Shown piece after piece: positions 1-6,760 of a DNA stretch of 7,365 nt. The position numbers and the translations under genes were made by a program. The stretch is from Candidatus Faecalibacterium faecipullorum (lineage in GTDB: Bacteria > Bacillota > Clostridia > Oscillospirales > Ruminococcaceae): positions 1-7,365 of the forward strand of contig DWXX01000082.1 in NCBI GenBank assembly GCA_019118985.1, in the 5' to 3' direction. Under the pieces are notes generated by a model that had not been told where the DNA came from, made no database searches, and saw only the letters and a program-made list of their open reading frames with translations. Numbering within the stretch: position 1 is the first letter of the stretch; every line of letters starts with the position of its first letter.

Positions 1-12
1 CGGCGCGGAGTG

Positions 13-21
13 TGCTATAAT
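13..21 (+). promoter_or_regulatory. Extended -10 promoter element of the tRNA-Thr gene
   Basis: A perfect TATAAT hexamer at 16-21 is preceded by TG at 13-14 with one intervening base, the extended -10 arrangement. It lies 15 bases before the mature tRNA 5' end, so transcription would start at about 28 and leave a short 5' leader. The matching -35 region would fall before the window, so it cannot be judged. Confidence 0.75.
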
Positions 22-36
22 ACATCCCGCAGCCAT

Positions 37-112
<76 letters not shown>

Positions 113-113
113 T

Positions 114-156
114 AAAAGACCGCTTTTCACAGGTTGAAAGGCGGTCTTTTTGTTTT
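114..156 (+). terminator. Intrinsic terminator of the tRNA-Thr gene
   Basis: A perfect 10-bp stem pairs 114-123 (AAAAGACCGC) with 141-150 (GCGGTCTTTT). It continues through six further pairs (124-129 with 135-140, one of them G-T) to a 5-base loop at 130-134. The 3' arm runs into a T-rich tail at 147-156 (TTTTTGTTTT). This is a textbook rho-independent terminator starting two bases after the tRNA CCA. Because the arms begin with A and end with T runs, it may also work in the reverse direction. Confidence 0.92.
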
Positions 157-198
157 ACTTTTCGGGACATACATGCAACAAAGAAAGCAGGTGTGAAA

Positions 199-1713
199 AT
201 GTCAAGGCAGGGGTCTGTACTGGATGAAGAAGAACGTGTCGTGCCATCCGGAAACGGATTTGATGTTCTGGAGAATTTTACAGCAGAGGTCTATGGCGAC
301 CGGGGACGTTATCGGTACAATCTGGAGCGGTACTTCCAAAGTGATGAATGGGGCAGAGGCTGCCGGCATGTGGAAACAGAGGAGCAGGTCCCTCTCATTA
401 CAGAAAAGCAGATCAAACGGCAAATTCGGTGGGAAGAAGCCATGCGGGCAAAGGCGTCCCGGATGCAAAAGTACGTTATAAAACACGCCGGGCGGGTCAG
501 TGAAGAGGATTTCTGTGCGATCGCCGCAGATATGGGGCTGGCGCCTAGTCCATGCCGGTGGGAGGAAACTTTGTTTCCCCATGTGGTAGACTTGTGGGTC
601 TCATCTGAAAAGGACGCGGAGGAAATCCAGCGGCTGGCAAGGGAAAATAAACACCTGATCGCCTGTATGGGCAATATTATGATGGATGCGCTTTCAGACC
701 GGCAGATCATTTCCTATGATCAGCCCGGCACAGGCAGACGAAGAGAACTGCTTTTTCAGGGGTATGCCCGTAATTTTTATCGCGGTGAAAATGCCTTCTA
801 TGGACAAAGCCGCCCCTCCATGTTTCGGAGTATGCCGGCCGACCCCAAAGAAGCGCTCATCCATCGTTTGATCGGCTTCACCAGAATATGTGAGTTTGGT
901 TTGTGGCTCGAAAAGATGGGCTGTGTCAGAGACTGGCCTTTTGGCCATGTGTTCCACGGCGCGATTGCTCAGCATTACGGCATACCCACCAATGGTCTGG
1001 ATATTACCAGCGATGTGAAGGTGGCATTGTTCTTTGCCTGCTGTACATTTGATAAAAAGTCTGGGCGCTGGCGGCCGCTGTATGGTAAGGAATTTGCAAG
1101 GGCTGATTCCCGCCCTGATGTAGCGAGACTGGGCGGAGACTCCCGATATGGCATGATCTTCTGCGCGCCGGCCGACGTCTCTTTTATGAGCAAGGAGTTG
1201 GATGACCCTCGGCTGCATCTGAGCTGCCCAACGCCTGTTGGCTATCAGCCGTTTATGCGCTGCGAGCGTCAAAGCGCCTATGTCATTGAGGCAGGCTTGC
1301 CCTATGATCTCTACCTTGATGAAACCTTTTCCAAATTCAAATTCCGGCTGACTGAAAAATTGTGCCGGTGGATCTATCGGGAGATGGATGGCGGAAAGGC
1401 CATCTATCCCAATGAAGGCCTGACAGACAGCCTTTCGGTCATCGACGATATGATTCGCCTCAGCGAGTACACAAGAGCGTCGGTGGAATGGGTGATCAAA
1501 ACATATCAGTTGGATATTTCTGTAGAGGAAGCCATCGCTGAGCTGGAAAAGAGAGGCCATCACTGCAGGCAGGAAGTCAACTGGTGCGCTGAGGAAACAC
1601 TTGCCCGGGTCAGCGCGCAGTATTCCAGGGTACTCCGTTCTGTCGAGAAATCATATCCGACCGTAAGGCCGAAGATGGTGCTGCCAGGCAACATGTTGTG
1701 TGAATCGGAATAA
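199..1713 (+). CDS. FRG-domain protein of unknown function
   Basis: A 504-residue protein with an FRG domain in its middle. Visible signatures, counted from the ATG at 199, are Y194-R195-G196 (the F/Y-R-G motif that names the family), PSMFR at 206-210, AQHYGIPT at 257-264 followed by LDIT at 267-270, and ALFFA at 276-280. A late RQSAYVI stretch at 357-363 matches the end of the usual domain. The biochemical role of FRG proteins is not established; they often occur in accessory or mobile DNA. The roughly 180 residues before and 140 after the domain are not recognised; no signal peptide or membrane segment is evident, so it is probably cytoplasmic. The ATG at 199 is chosen because it has AGGTG five bases upstream; the open frame continues back to position 10, but that part is tRNA and terminator. 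No convincing promoter lies between the terminator and the gene. Base composition is lower in G+C than the downstream operon, suggesting horizontal acquisition. It ends five bases from the convergent regulator gene. Confidence 0.85.
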   Translation: MSRQGSVLDEEERVVPSGNGFDVLENFTAEVYGDRGRYRYNLERYFQSDEWGRGCRHVETEEQVPLITEKQIKRQIRWEEAMRAKASRMQKYVIKHAGRVSEEDFCAIAADMGLAPSPCRWEETLFPHVVDLWVSSEKDAEEIQRLARENKHLIACMGNIMMDALSDRQIISYDQPGTGRRRELLFQGYARNFYRGENAFYGQSRPSMFRSMPADPKEALIHRLIGFTRICEFGLWLEKMGCVRDWPFGHVFHGAIAQHYGIPTNGLDITSDVKVALFFACCTFDKKSGRWRPLYGKEFARADSRPDVARLGGDSRYGMIFCAPADVSFMSKELDDPRLHLSCPTPVGYQPFMRCERQSAYVIEAGLPYDLYLDETFSKFKFRLTEKLCRWIYREMDGGKAIYPNEGLTDSLSVIDDMIRLSEYTRASVEWVIKTYQLDISVEEAIAELEKRGHHCRQEVNWCAEETLARVSAQYSRVLRSVEKSYPTVRPKMVLPGNMLCESE

Positions 1714-1718
1714 GCCGC

Positions 1719-2720
1719 TCATCCCTTTTCGGGCTTGTCCGGCTTGAGGCGGGGGGCGGTCTGCTGGCGGCGGTAGTCGGCGGGGGAGCAGCCGTATCTT
1801 TCGCGGAAGCGGCGGTAGAAGTAGCTGCTGTTCTCGTAGCCGATGTTTTCGAGGATGGCTTCCACCGGCAGCGGCGTGTGGGACAGCAGGTAGGCCGCCT
1901 GCTGCAGTTTGCGCTGCTGCAAAAGCTGGCGGAAGTTCTGCCCGGTGTGGCAGCTCAGCAGCCGGCTGACCGCGTAGGGGGGCTGGTGCAGCCGCGCGGC
2001 GATGTCGGCGAGGGTGCCGTCCTTGTAGTGCGCCTCGATGTACCGCAGCACCGAAAAGACGGTGTTCTCGTCCCGGCGGTCGGGGCCGGAGCGGTTGATG
2101 TCCTCGGCAAACTGGGACAGGTTGAGCAGCAAAAGACCCATGGTGGTCTCGTTCAGGACGTTGACCCCGCGCTTATCTTCCAGCAGGGTCCAGATCATGT
2201 TTTCCAGCAGATTGTGCACCGGCAGGATGTCGTGGGCGCGGATGTGCAGCCAGCCGGCGAAAGCCGACTCGCCCGAGAGGGTGGAGACCAGAAAGTCCCG
2301 CAGGACGTTCTCCTGCTCGAGCATGGCGAAGCTGCGGTCGAAAAACTGCGGCAGGATGATGAAGTTGACCGCCACGTCGTCCCGGGCGGCGGGCAGGATC
2401 TCGTGGTAGACCGCCTGGTTGAGAAAGAGCAGGTCCCCCGTCTCGAGGGTGACGGTGTCGGCGCCGTTGATGATGTGGGTGGTGGTGCCGCTGCACATAT
2501 AGATCAGCTCGACGTAGTTGTGCCGGTGCCGCGGGAAGTGGACGAACCGGGTGTGGGGGCGTATCTCGACCAGCTTGCCCTTTTCCAGCAGCTTGGCGCT
2601 GTCGATGACAAAGTCCTTCCTGGACGTGTAGCGGCCGCGGTCGACGGTGTCCGCCCCGGCAAGGATGGCCTTTTCCTCCTCGGTGATCTGCCGCAGGCGG
2701 GCAAGCAGTTCTGCGTTCAT
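1719..2720 (-). CDS. AraC-family transcriptional regulator, probable activator of the rhamnose operon
   Basis: A 333-residue regulator. The N-terminal half is a cupin-like sugar-sensing domain (about residues 55-120, with HRHNYVELIYMCSG at 65-78, then GDLLFLNQAVYHEI at 95-108). The C-terminal half is the double helix-turn-helix of the AraC/XylS family (first helix-turn-helix about 235-256; second about 283-306 with the typical IGYENSSYFYRRFRERYG at 293-310). The start at 2720 is chosen over an in-frame ATG at 2798 because AAGGGAGGG lies ten bases upstream and the promoter hexamers lie between the two ATGs. It is divergent from rhaB across a 159-bp control region, the standard arrangement for a pathway-specific regulator, so L-rhamnose or L-rhamnulose is the inferred effector. 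In E. coli, RhaS and RhaR of this family do the same job; I cannot say which one this resembles more. It may also control its own expression, since the candidate half-sites lie close to its -35. Confidence 0.9.
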   Translation of the reverse strand: MNAELLARLRQITEEEKAILAGADTVDRGRYTSRKDFVIDSAKLLEKGKLVEIRPHTRFVHFPRHRHNYVELIYMCSGTTTHIINGADTVTLETGDLLFLNQAVYHEILPAARDDVAVNFIILPQFFDRSFAMLEQENVLRDFLVSTLSGESAFAGWLHIRAHDILPVHNLLENMIWTLLEDKRGVNVLNETTMGLLLLNLSQFAEDINRSGPDRRDENTVFSVLRYIEAHYKDGTLADIAARLHQPPYAVSRLLSCHTGQNFRQLLQQRKLQQAAYLLSHTPLPVEAILENIGYENSSYFYRRFRERYGCSPADYRRQQTAPRLKPDKPEKG

Positions 2721-2747
2721 GGCGGCGGGTCCCTCCCTTCTGCTGAC

Positions 2748-2776
2748 AGGATACCATACCCCGGCGCAGATTGCAA
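2748..2776 (-). promoter_or_regulatory. Promoter of the AraC-family regulator gene
   Basis: On the minus strand a -35 hexamer TTGCAA (2776-2771) is followed by a 17-base spacer and a -10 hexamer TATCCT (2753-2748). A TG one base upstream of the -10 gives it the extended form. Transcription would start near 2741, leaving a leader of about 20 bases that contains the ribosome binding site. It looks strong enough to work without an activator, as expected for a regulator that must be present before induction. Confidence 0.7.
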
Positions 2777-2781
2777 GACAG

Positions 2782-2810
2782 GTCCGTATATTCCCCATCC
2801 AGCGTCCTTA
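2782..2810. promoter_or_regulatory. Candidate AraC-type operator: two direct half-sites 22 bp apart
   Basis: GTCCGTA at 2782-2788 and GTCCTTA at 2804-2810 agree at six of seven positions and are 22 bp apart start to start, close to two helical turns. AraC-family proteins typically bind direct repeats with about this period, the proximal one often touching the -35 of the controlled promoter. Here the second copy overlaps the weak -35 of the rhaB promoter and the first lies six bases from the regulator's own -35. The match is short and there is little similarity outside the seven bases, so chance is possible. Confidence 0.33.
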
Positions 2811-2836
2811 CGCGGCCGGGCGGAACGCGCTATACT
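2808..2836 (+). promoter_or_regulatory. Probable promoter of the rhaB operon
   Basis: TATACT at 2831-2836 is a good -10 (five of six consensus bases). The position 17 bases upstream, 2808-2813 (TTACGC), is a poor -35. A weak -35 with a good -10 is typical of promoters that need an activator bound beside them, fitting control by the divergent AraC-family protein. Transcription would start near 2843, giving a leader of about 37 bases. Confidence 0.5.
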
Positions 2837-2859
2837 TGCAGCAGAAGAAACAAAGCGAC

Positions 2860-2866
2860 AGGGAGG
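2860..2866 (+). promoter_or_regulatory. Ribosome binding site of rhaB
   Basis: AGGGAGG at 2860-2866 fixes the ATG at 2880 as the start, although the 13-base spacing is longer than at the other genes here. The protein begins MGNSYLAIDIGASSGR, with the kinase phosphate-binding motif directly at the N-terminus, which supports this start. Confidence 0.6.
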
Positions 2867-2879
2867 CAGTGGATACTTT

Positions 2880-4349
2880 ATGGGCAATTCCTATCTCGCG
2901 ATCGACATTGGCGCGTCCAGCGGGCGGTGCATCCTGGGCCGGCTGGAAGGCGGGCGGATGGTCCTGGAGGAAGTACACCGGTTCGAGAACCGGCAGCTGC
3001 GCCGGGGCGGCCACGACTGCTGGGACATCGACCGGCTGTGGCAGGGCATCCTGGACGGGCTGAAGGCCTGCAAGGTGCGGGGGGCCGTCCCTGCGACGGT
3101 GGGCATCGACACCTGGGCGGTGGACTTCGTCCTGCTGGATAAAGACGGCCGGATGGCGGGGGACGCGGTGGCCTACCGGGACAGCCGCACCGACGGCGTG
3201 CCCGAACAGGCGGAGCGGCTGGTTGACCCCGCGCAGCTGTACGCCCGCACCGGCATCCAGAAGCAGAACTTCAACACCCTCTACCAGCTGCTGGCCCTCA
3301 AGCAGGAGCACCCCGAGCAGCTTGCAGCGGCCGAGAGCCTGCTGATGATCCCCGACTACTTCGGCTACCTGCTGACCGGCGTGAAAAAGCAGGAGTACAC
3401 CAACGCCACCAGTACAAACCTGGTCAACGCCGCCGACAAGACCTGGGACCGGGAACTGATCCGCGCCTACGGCCTGCCGGATAAGCTCTTCGGCGAGCTG
3501 TCGGCCCCCGGGACGGCGGTGGGGCGGCTGCGGCCCGAGATCGCCGCCGAGGTGGGGTTTGACGCCACCGTCATCCTGCCGGCCACCCACGACACCGGCT
3601 CGGCCTTTCTGGCGGTGCCGGCGCGGGACGACGAGGCGGTCTACCTCTCCAGCGGGACATGGTCGCTGCTGGGGGTGGAGAACCCGCAGCCCATCACCTC
3701 CGAGGCCAGCCGGGCGCAGAACTTCACCAACGAGGGGGGCGCGTGGTACCGCTACCGCTACCTCAAGAACATCATGGGGCTGTGGATGATCCAGTCGGTG
3801 CGCCGGGAGCTGAACGGCGCGGACTACGTCGCCGGCAAGGCCCGCGCCCCCTGGCAGCTGGACGTTAAGGCGGGGGAGCGGCAGTGGTCCTTCCCCGACC
3901 TGATCGCGGCGGCGGAGGCGGCCGCCGACTTCGACGCGGTGGTGGACGCCAACGACCCGGCCTTCCTCGCGCCGGACAGCATGATCGCGGCGGTGCAGTC
4001 CGCCTGCGCGGCGGCCGGCCAGCCGGTGCCTCGGACGGTGGGCCAGCTGATGCAGTGCGTCTACCGCAGCCTGACGGTCTGCTACCGGGACGCCATCCGC
4101 GGCCTGGAAAAGCTGACCGGCAAGAAGTACACCAGCATCAACATCGTGGGCGGCGGCTGCCAGGATATGTACCTCAACCGGATGACCGCCCGCACGACCG
4201 GGCTGCCGGTCTGGGCCGGCCCGGTGGAGGGCACCGCCATCGGCAATCTGATGGTGCAGATGATCGCCGCCGGCGAGCTGAAAGACCTGGCCGACGCCCG
4301 TGCCTGCGTGCGCAGCAGCTTTGACATCCGGGAGATACCGGCTGTGTGA
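2880..4349 (+). CDS. rhaB: Rhamnulokinase
   Basis: Cytoplasmic ATP-dependent kinase of the FGGY family that phosphorylates L-rhamnulose to L-rhamnulose-1-phosphate, the second step of L-rhamnose breakdown. It is 489 residues long, the same as E. coli RhaB. Visible motifs: AIDIGASSGR at 7-16 (first phosphate motif), GIDTWAVDFVLLD at 75-87, YRDSRT at 99-104, THDTGSA at 236-242 with D238 as the expected catalytic base, YLSSGTWSLLGVE at 255-267, and the C-terminal nucleotide-binding segment NIVGGGCQDMYLNRM at 421-435 followed by GPVEGTAIGNLMVQ at 447-460. It is the first gene of the operon, divergent from the AraC-family regulator and 38 bases before the isomerase gene. The same frame is open far upstream (to 1878), but that part is antisense to the regulator and is not coding. 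The rhamnulokinase call is favoured over other FGGY kinases by motif pattern, length and the adjacent rhaD. Confidence 0.95.
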   Translation: MGNSYLAIDIGASSGRCILGRLEGGRMVLEEVHRFENRQLRRGGHDCWDIDRLWQGILDGLKACKVRGAVPATVGIDTWAVDFVLLDKDGRMAGDAVAYRDSRTDGVPEQAERLVDPAQLYARTGIQKQNFNTLYQLLALKQEHPEQLAAAESLLMIPDYFGYLLTGVKKQEYTNATSTNLVNAADKTWDRELIRAYGLPDKLFGELSAPGTAVGRLRPEIAAEVGFDATVILPATHDTGSAFLAVPARDDEAVYLSSGTWSLLGVENPQPITSEASRAQNFTNEGGAWYRYRYLKNIMGLWMIQSVRRELNGADYVAGKARAPWQLDVKAGERQWSFPDLIAAAEAAADFDAVVDANDPAFLAPDSMIAAVQSACAAAGQPVPRTVGQLMQCVYRSLTVCYRDAIRGLEKLTGKKYTSINIVGGGCQDMYLNRMTARTTGLPVWAGPVEGTAIGNLMVQMIAAGELKDLADARACVRSSFDIREIPAV

Positions 4350-4374
4350 TAAGACGACAGGATCAGAACGAACC

Positions 4375-4381
4375 AAGGAGG
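4375..4381 (+). promoter_or_regulatory. Ribosome binding site of the isomerase gene
   Basis: AAGGAGG at 4375-4381 sits six bases before the ATG at 4388. It decides this start over an in-frame GTG at 4346 that overlaps the rhaB stop and has no such site. Confidence 0.85.
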
Positions 4382-4387
4382 ATTTGT

Positions 4388-5806
4388 ATGCTTGTTGAGA
4401 CCAAAGCCCGGGTGGGCGTCTTCGCCATCGCGCTGGGGGCCTACCTGCCCCAGTTCCCCACCCTTGTGCCCGAGTTCGAGGGCCAGTACGCCGCCTTCAA
4501 AAAGACCATCCCCGACTCGGTCGAGCTGGTGGACGGCGGCATCGTCACCACCAAGGAGCAGTCGATGGCCGCGGGGGACAAGTTCCGCGCCGCCGACGTC
4601 GACCTGGTCATTTTGCAGCTTTTGACCTACGCCACCAGCTACAATATGCTGCCCGCCGTGCGGGACCTGGACGTGCCGGTGGTGCTGGTCAATGTGCAGA
4701 AAAAGCGGGCCCCCGACTACGCCAATACCGACACCCCCACCTGGCTGGGCGAGCTGTACGCCTGCGGCGCGGTGGGCGAGATGGTGGCCGACCTTGAGCG
4801 GGCCGGCAAGCGCCACGCCGTCATCACCGGCGTGGTGGAGGGGGGCGACCCCGCCGTCCAGGCCGAGATCGAGGACTGGTGCCGCGCCGCGCAGGTGCGC
4901 CGCCGCTTCCGCGACACCAATCTGGCCCAGATCGGCCGGCCCTACCCCGGCATGATGGACCTGTACATCGACGAGACCAACCTCTACCACCGGATGTGGC
5001 TGTACACCAAGCAGTTCGACTGGGAGAAGATGTGGGCCATCGCCGACGATATCACCGACGAGGCCGCCATCCGCGCCAAGGCCGAGGACATCCTCGACAC
5101 CTTCGACATCGAGGGGGGCGGCACGGTGGAAAAAGTCTGGGAGATGGCGAAATACGTCGTCGCCTTCGAGCAGTGGGTCAAGGACGAGAAGATCGCCTTC
5201 ATCGCCTCCCACTACGACGGCTTTGCCAAGGGCAAGGCGGGCGTTTTGGACAGCATGCTGATCCCCGCCTTCTCGATGCTGATCAAGCAGGGGGTGGCCT
5301 GCGCCGTCGAGGGTGACATCAAGGTGGCCATGGCCATGAGCATCCTCAAGACCATCGCGGGCTGCGGGCAGCTGAGCGAGATGTACTCCATCGACTTTGA
5401 CAAGGACATCTGCATCATCGGCCACTCCGGCTCGGGCGACGCCGACATCTCGGCCAAGAAGCCCACCATGAAGATCGTCCCCGTCTTCCACGGCAAGACC
5501 GGCGGCGGCTACCTGACCCAGTTCTACCCCCACCTCGGCCCCGTGACCTACCTGGGCATCACCCAGGACAAGGACGGCCGCTTCAAGTTCGTGGTGGCCG
5601 AGGGGGTCAATGAGGAGGGCCCCATCTTCACCTTCGGCGACACCAACATGCGCACCCGCTTTACCTGCGGCGCGCGTGAGTTCGTCAACCGCTGGAGCGA
5701 GGCCGGCCCCACCCACCACATGGCCGCGGCGTCCGGCCGCCACATCGACACCATCCTCAAGGTGGCCAAGATCTTCAACGTCCCGGTGGACGTCATCACC
5801 CGGTAA
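4388..5806 (+). CDS. L-arabinose/L-fucose isomerase superfamily protein, probable L-rhamnose isomerase of the pathway
   Basis: A 472-residue cytoplasmic sugar isomerase of the AraA/FucI superfamily. Motifs line up with E. coli AraA: GVACAVEGDIKVAMAMSILK at 302-321 corresponds to the AraA GEGDWKTA region (E308 for AraA E306); GQLSEMYSIDFDKD at 327-340 gives the second metal-binding Glu (E331 for E333); IGHSGSGD at 344-351 gives H346 (for H350); AGPTHHM at 439-445 gives H443/H444 (for H449/H450). All four expected metal and active-site positions are thus present, so it should be an active aldose-ketose isomerase. It lies between rhaB and rhaD, where the pathway needs L-rhamnose isomerase, and no RhaA-type protein is seen in the window. 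The substrate is therefore inferred to be L-rhamnose, from context only; L-arabinose, L-fucose or another sugar cannot be excluded. Transcription is with rhaB (38-base gap) and rhaD (68-base gap). Confidence 0.85.
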   Translation: MLVETKARVGVFAIALGAYLPQFPTLVPEFEGQYAAFKKTIPDSVELVDGGIVTTKEQSMAAGDKFRAADVDLVILQLLTYATSYNMLPAVRDLDVPVVLVNVQKKRAPDYANTDTPTWLGELYACGAVGEMVADLERAGKRHAVITGVVEGGDPAVQAEIEDWCRAAQVRRRFRDTNLAQIGRPYPGMMDLYIDETNLYHRMWLYTKQFDWEKMWAIADDITDEAAIRAKAEDILDTFDIEGGGTVEKVWEMAKYVVAFEQWVKDEKIAFIASHYDGFAKGKAGVLDSMLIPAFSMLIKQGVACAVEGDIKVAMAMSILKTIAGCGQLSEMYSIDFDKDICIIGHSGSGDADISAKKPTMKIVPVFHGKTGGGYLTQFYPHLGPVTYLGITQDKDGRFKFVVAEGVNEEGPIFTFGDTNMRTRFTCGAREFVNRWSEAGPTHHMAAASGRHIDTILKVAKIFNVPVDVITR

Positions 5807-5874
5807 GTACGGCGGTCCCGCCGCGCAGGATACAACAAAAACACAGCAACGCATCGAAAAGAGAGGTTACGAAC

Positions 5875-6702
5875 ATGGGCATTCTGGACATCGACATCGT
5901 CAAGGGCTACATCCGTATGTGCAACGACGGCTGGCTGCAGGGCTGGCATGAGCGCAACGGCGGCAACCTGACCTACCGCATGAAGGATGAGGAGGTGGCC
6001 GCCTGCCGCCCCTTCTTCAACGCCCAGCCCGGCGAATGGGTCAAGATGGGGGTGCAGGCGGAGAACCTGGCCGGCGAGTACTTCATCACCACCGGCTCGG
6101 GCAAGTACTTCCGCAATGTCGAGCCCGACCCCGTCCACAGCATCGGCATCGTGGAGATCAACGGCGCCGGCGACGCCTGGCGGATCGTCTGGGGTCTCGA
6201 GGGCGGTGCCAAGCCCACCAGCGAGTTCCCCAGCCACTTTATGAACCACAGCGTCCGCAAGGCCGCCACCGACGGCGCCAACCGGGTCATCTACCACTGC
6301 CACGCCACCAACGTCATCGCCCTGACCTACATCCTGCCGCTGACCGACCGGGCTTTCTCCCGCGCGCTGTGGCAGAGCGCCACCGAGTGCCCGGTGGTCT
6401 TCCCCGAGGGTGTGGGCGTCTGCCCCTGGATGGTGCCGGGCGGGGCCGACATCGCCATGGCCACCTCTGAGAAGATGAAGCACTACCAGGCCGCCATCTG
6501 GGCCCAGCACGGGCTGTTCGTGTCGGGGCCTGACTTCGACACCGCCTTCGGCCTGGCTCACACCATCGAGAAGAGCGCCGAGATCTACGTCAAGGTGCTG
6601 TCCATGGGCGGCGGCCTCATCCGCCAGACCATCACCGACGACGCGCTGCGGGCCATCGCACACGACTTCGGCGTCGTCATCAACGAGGATTTCCTGGACT
6701 GA
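5875..6702 (+). CDS. rhaD: Rhamnulose-1-phosphate aldolase
   Basis: Zinc-dependent class II aldolase that splits L-rhamnulose-1-phosphate into dihydroxyacetone phosphate and L-lactaldehyde. The protein has 275 residues (E. coli RhaD has 274) and matches it along its whole length: WHERNGGNLTYR at 24-35, ITTGSGKYFRNV at 71-82, PTSEFPSHF at 114-122, RVIYHCHATNVIALTYIL at 137-154, TECPVVFPEGVG at 170-181, and KSAEIYVKVLSMGG at 233-246. The three zinc ligands H141, H143 and H212 and the catalytic E117 fall at the same numbers as in E. coli RhaD. The start is supported by GAGAGG at 5861-5866, eight bases upstream. It lies 68 bases after the isomerase gene and 58 before fucO, with no convincing terminator between, so it is read as part of one operon. 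Confidence 0.97.
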   Translation: MGILDIDIVKGYIRMCNDGWLQGWHERNGGNLTYRMKDEEVAACRPFFNAQPGEWVKMGVQAENLAGEYFITTGSGKYFRNVEPDPVHSIGIVEINGAGDAWRIVWGLEGGAKPTSEFPSHFMNHSVRKAATDGANRVIYHCHATNVIALTYILPLTDRAFSRALWQSATECPVVFPEGVGVCPWMVPGGADIAMATSEKMKHYQAAIWAQHGLFVSGPDFDTAFGLAHTIEKSAEIYVKVLSMGGGLIRQTITDDALRAIAHDFGVVINEDFLD

Positions 6703-6760
6703 GGGCAGCGCGCCCCCGTCCGTCAAAACCACCCACCCATACAAAAAGGAGCGTATCATT

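Noticed and set aside
694..1563. 289-residue open frame antisense to the FRG gene
   Set aside because: No recognisable motif, and it overlaps a plus-strand gene with clear domain signatures. It is less biased than the other antisense frames, so it is rejected with slightly less certainty.
1712..1745. Possible bidirectional terminator (AAGCCG at 1712-1717 with CGGCTT at 1740-1745)
   Set aside because: Only six pairs around a 22-base loop with a weak 3-bp inner pairing and no adjacent T run, and it falls largely within the regulator's coding end.
1878..2879. Open frame extending rhaB 334 codons upstream
   Set aside because: It runs antisense through the AraC-family gene and the divergent promoter region, and its translation is low-complexity V/G/D/Q-rich sequence. 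RhaB itself has its normal 489-residue length from 2880.
2808..4376. 522-residue open frame on the minus strand
   Set aside because: It lies antisense to rhaB; it is open only because GC-rich codons leave few stops, and the product is a biased H/V/G/R/A-rich string without motifs.
5808..5825. GGCGG/CCGCC inverted repeat after the isomerase gene as a terminator
   Set aside because: Four to five pairs with a loop of two to four bases and no T tract; too weak to separate rhaD from the operon.
4082..5854. 590-residue open frame on the minus strand
   Set aside because: It is antisense to the isomerase and the end of rhaB, with compositionally biased translation and no ribosome binding site or family match. 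The same applies to the minus-strand frames at 5548-6789 and 6680-7357.
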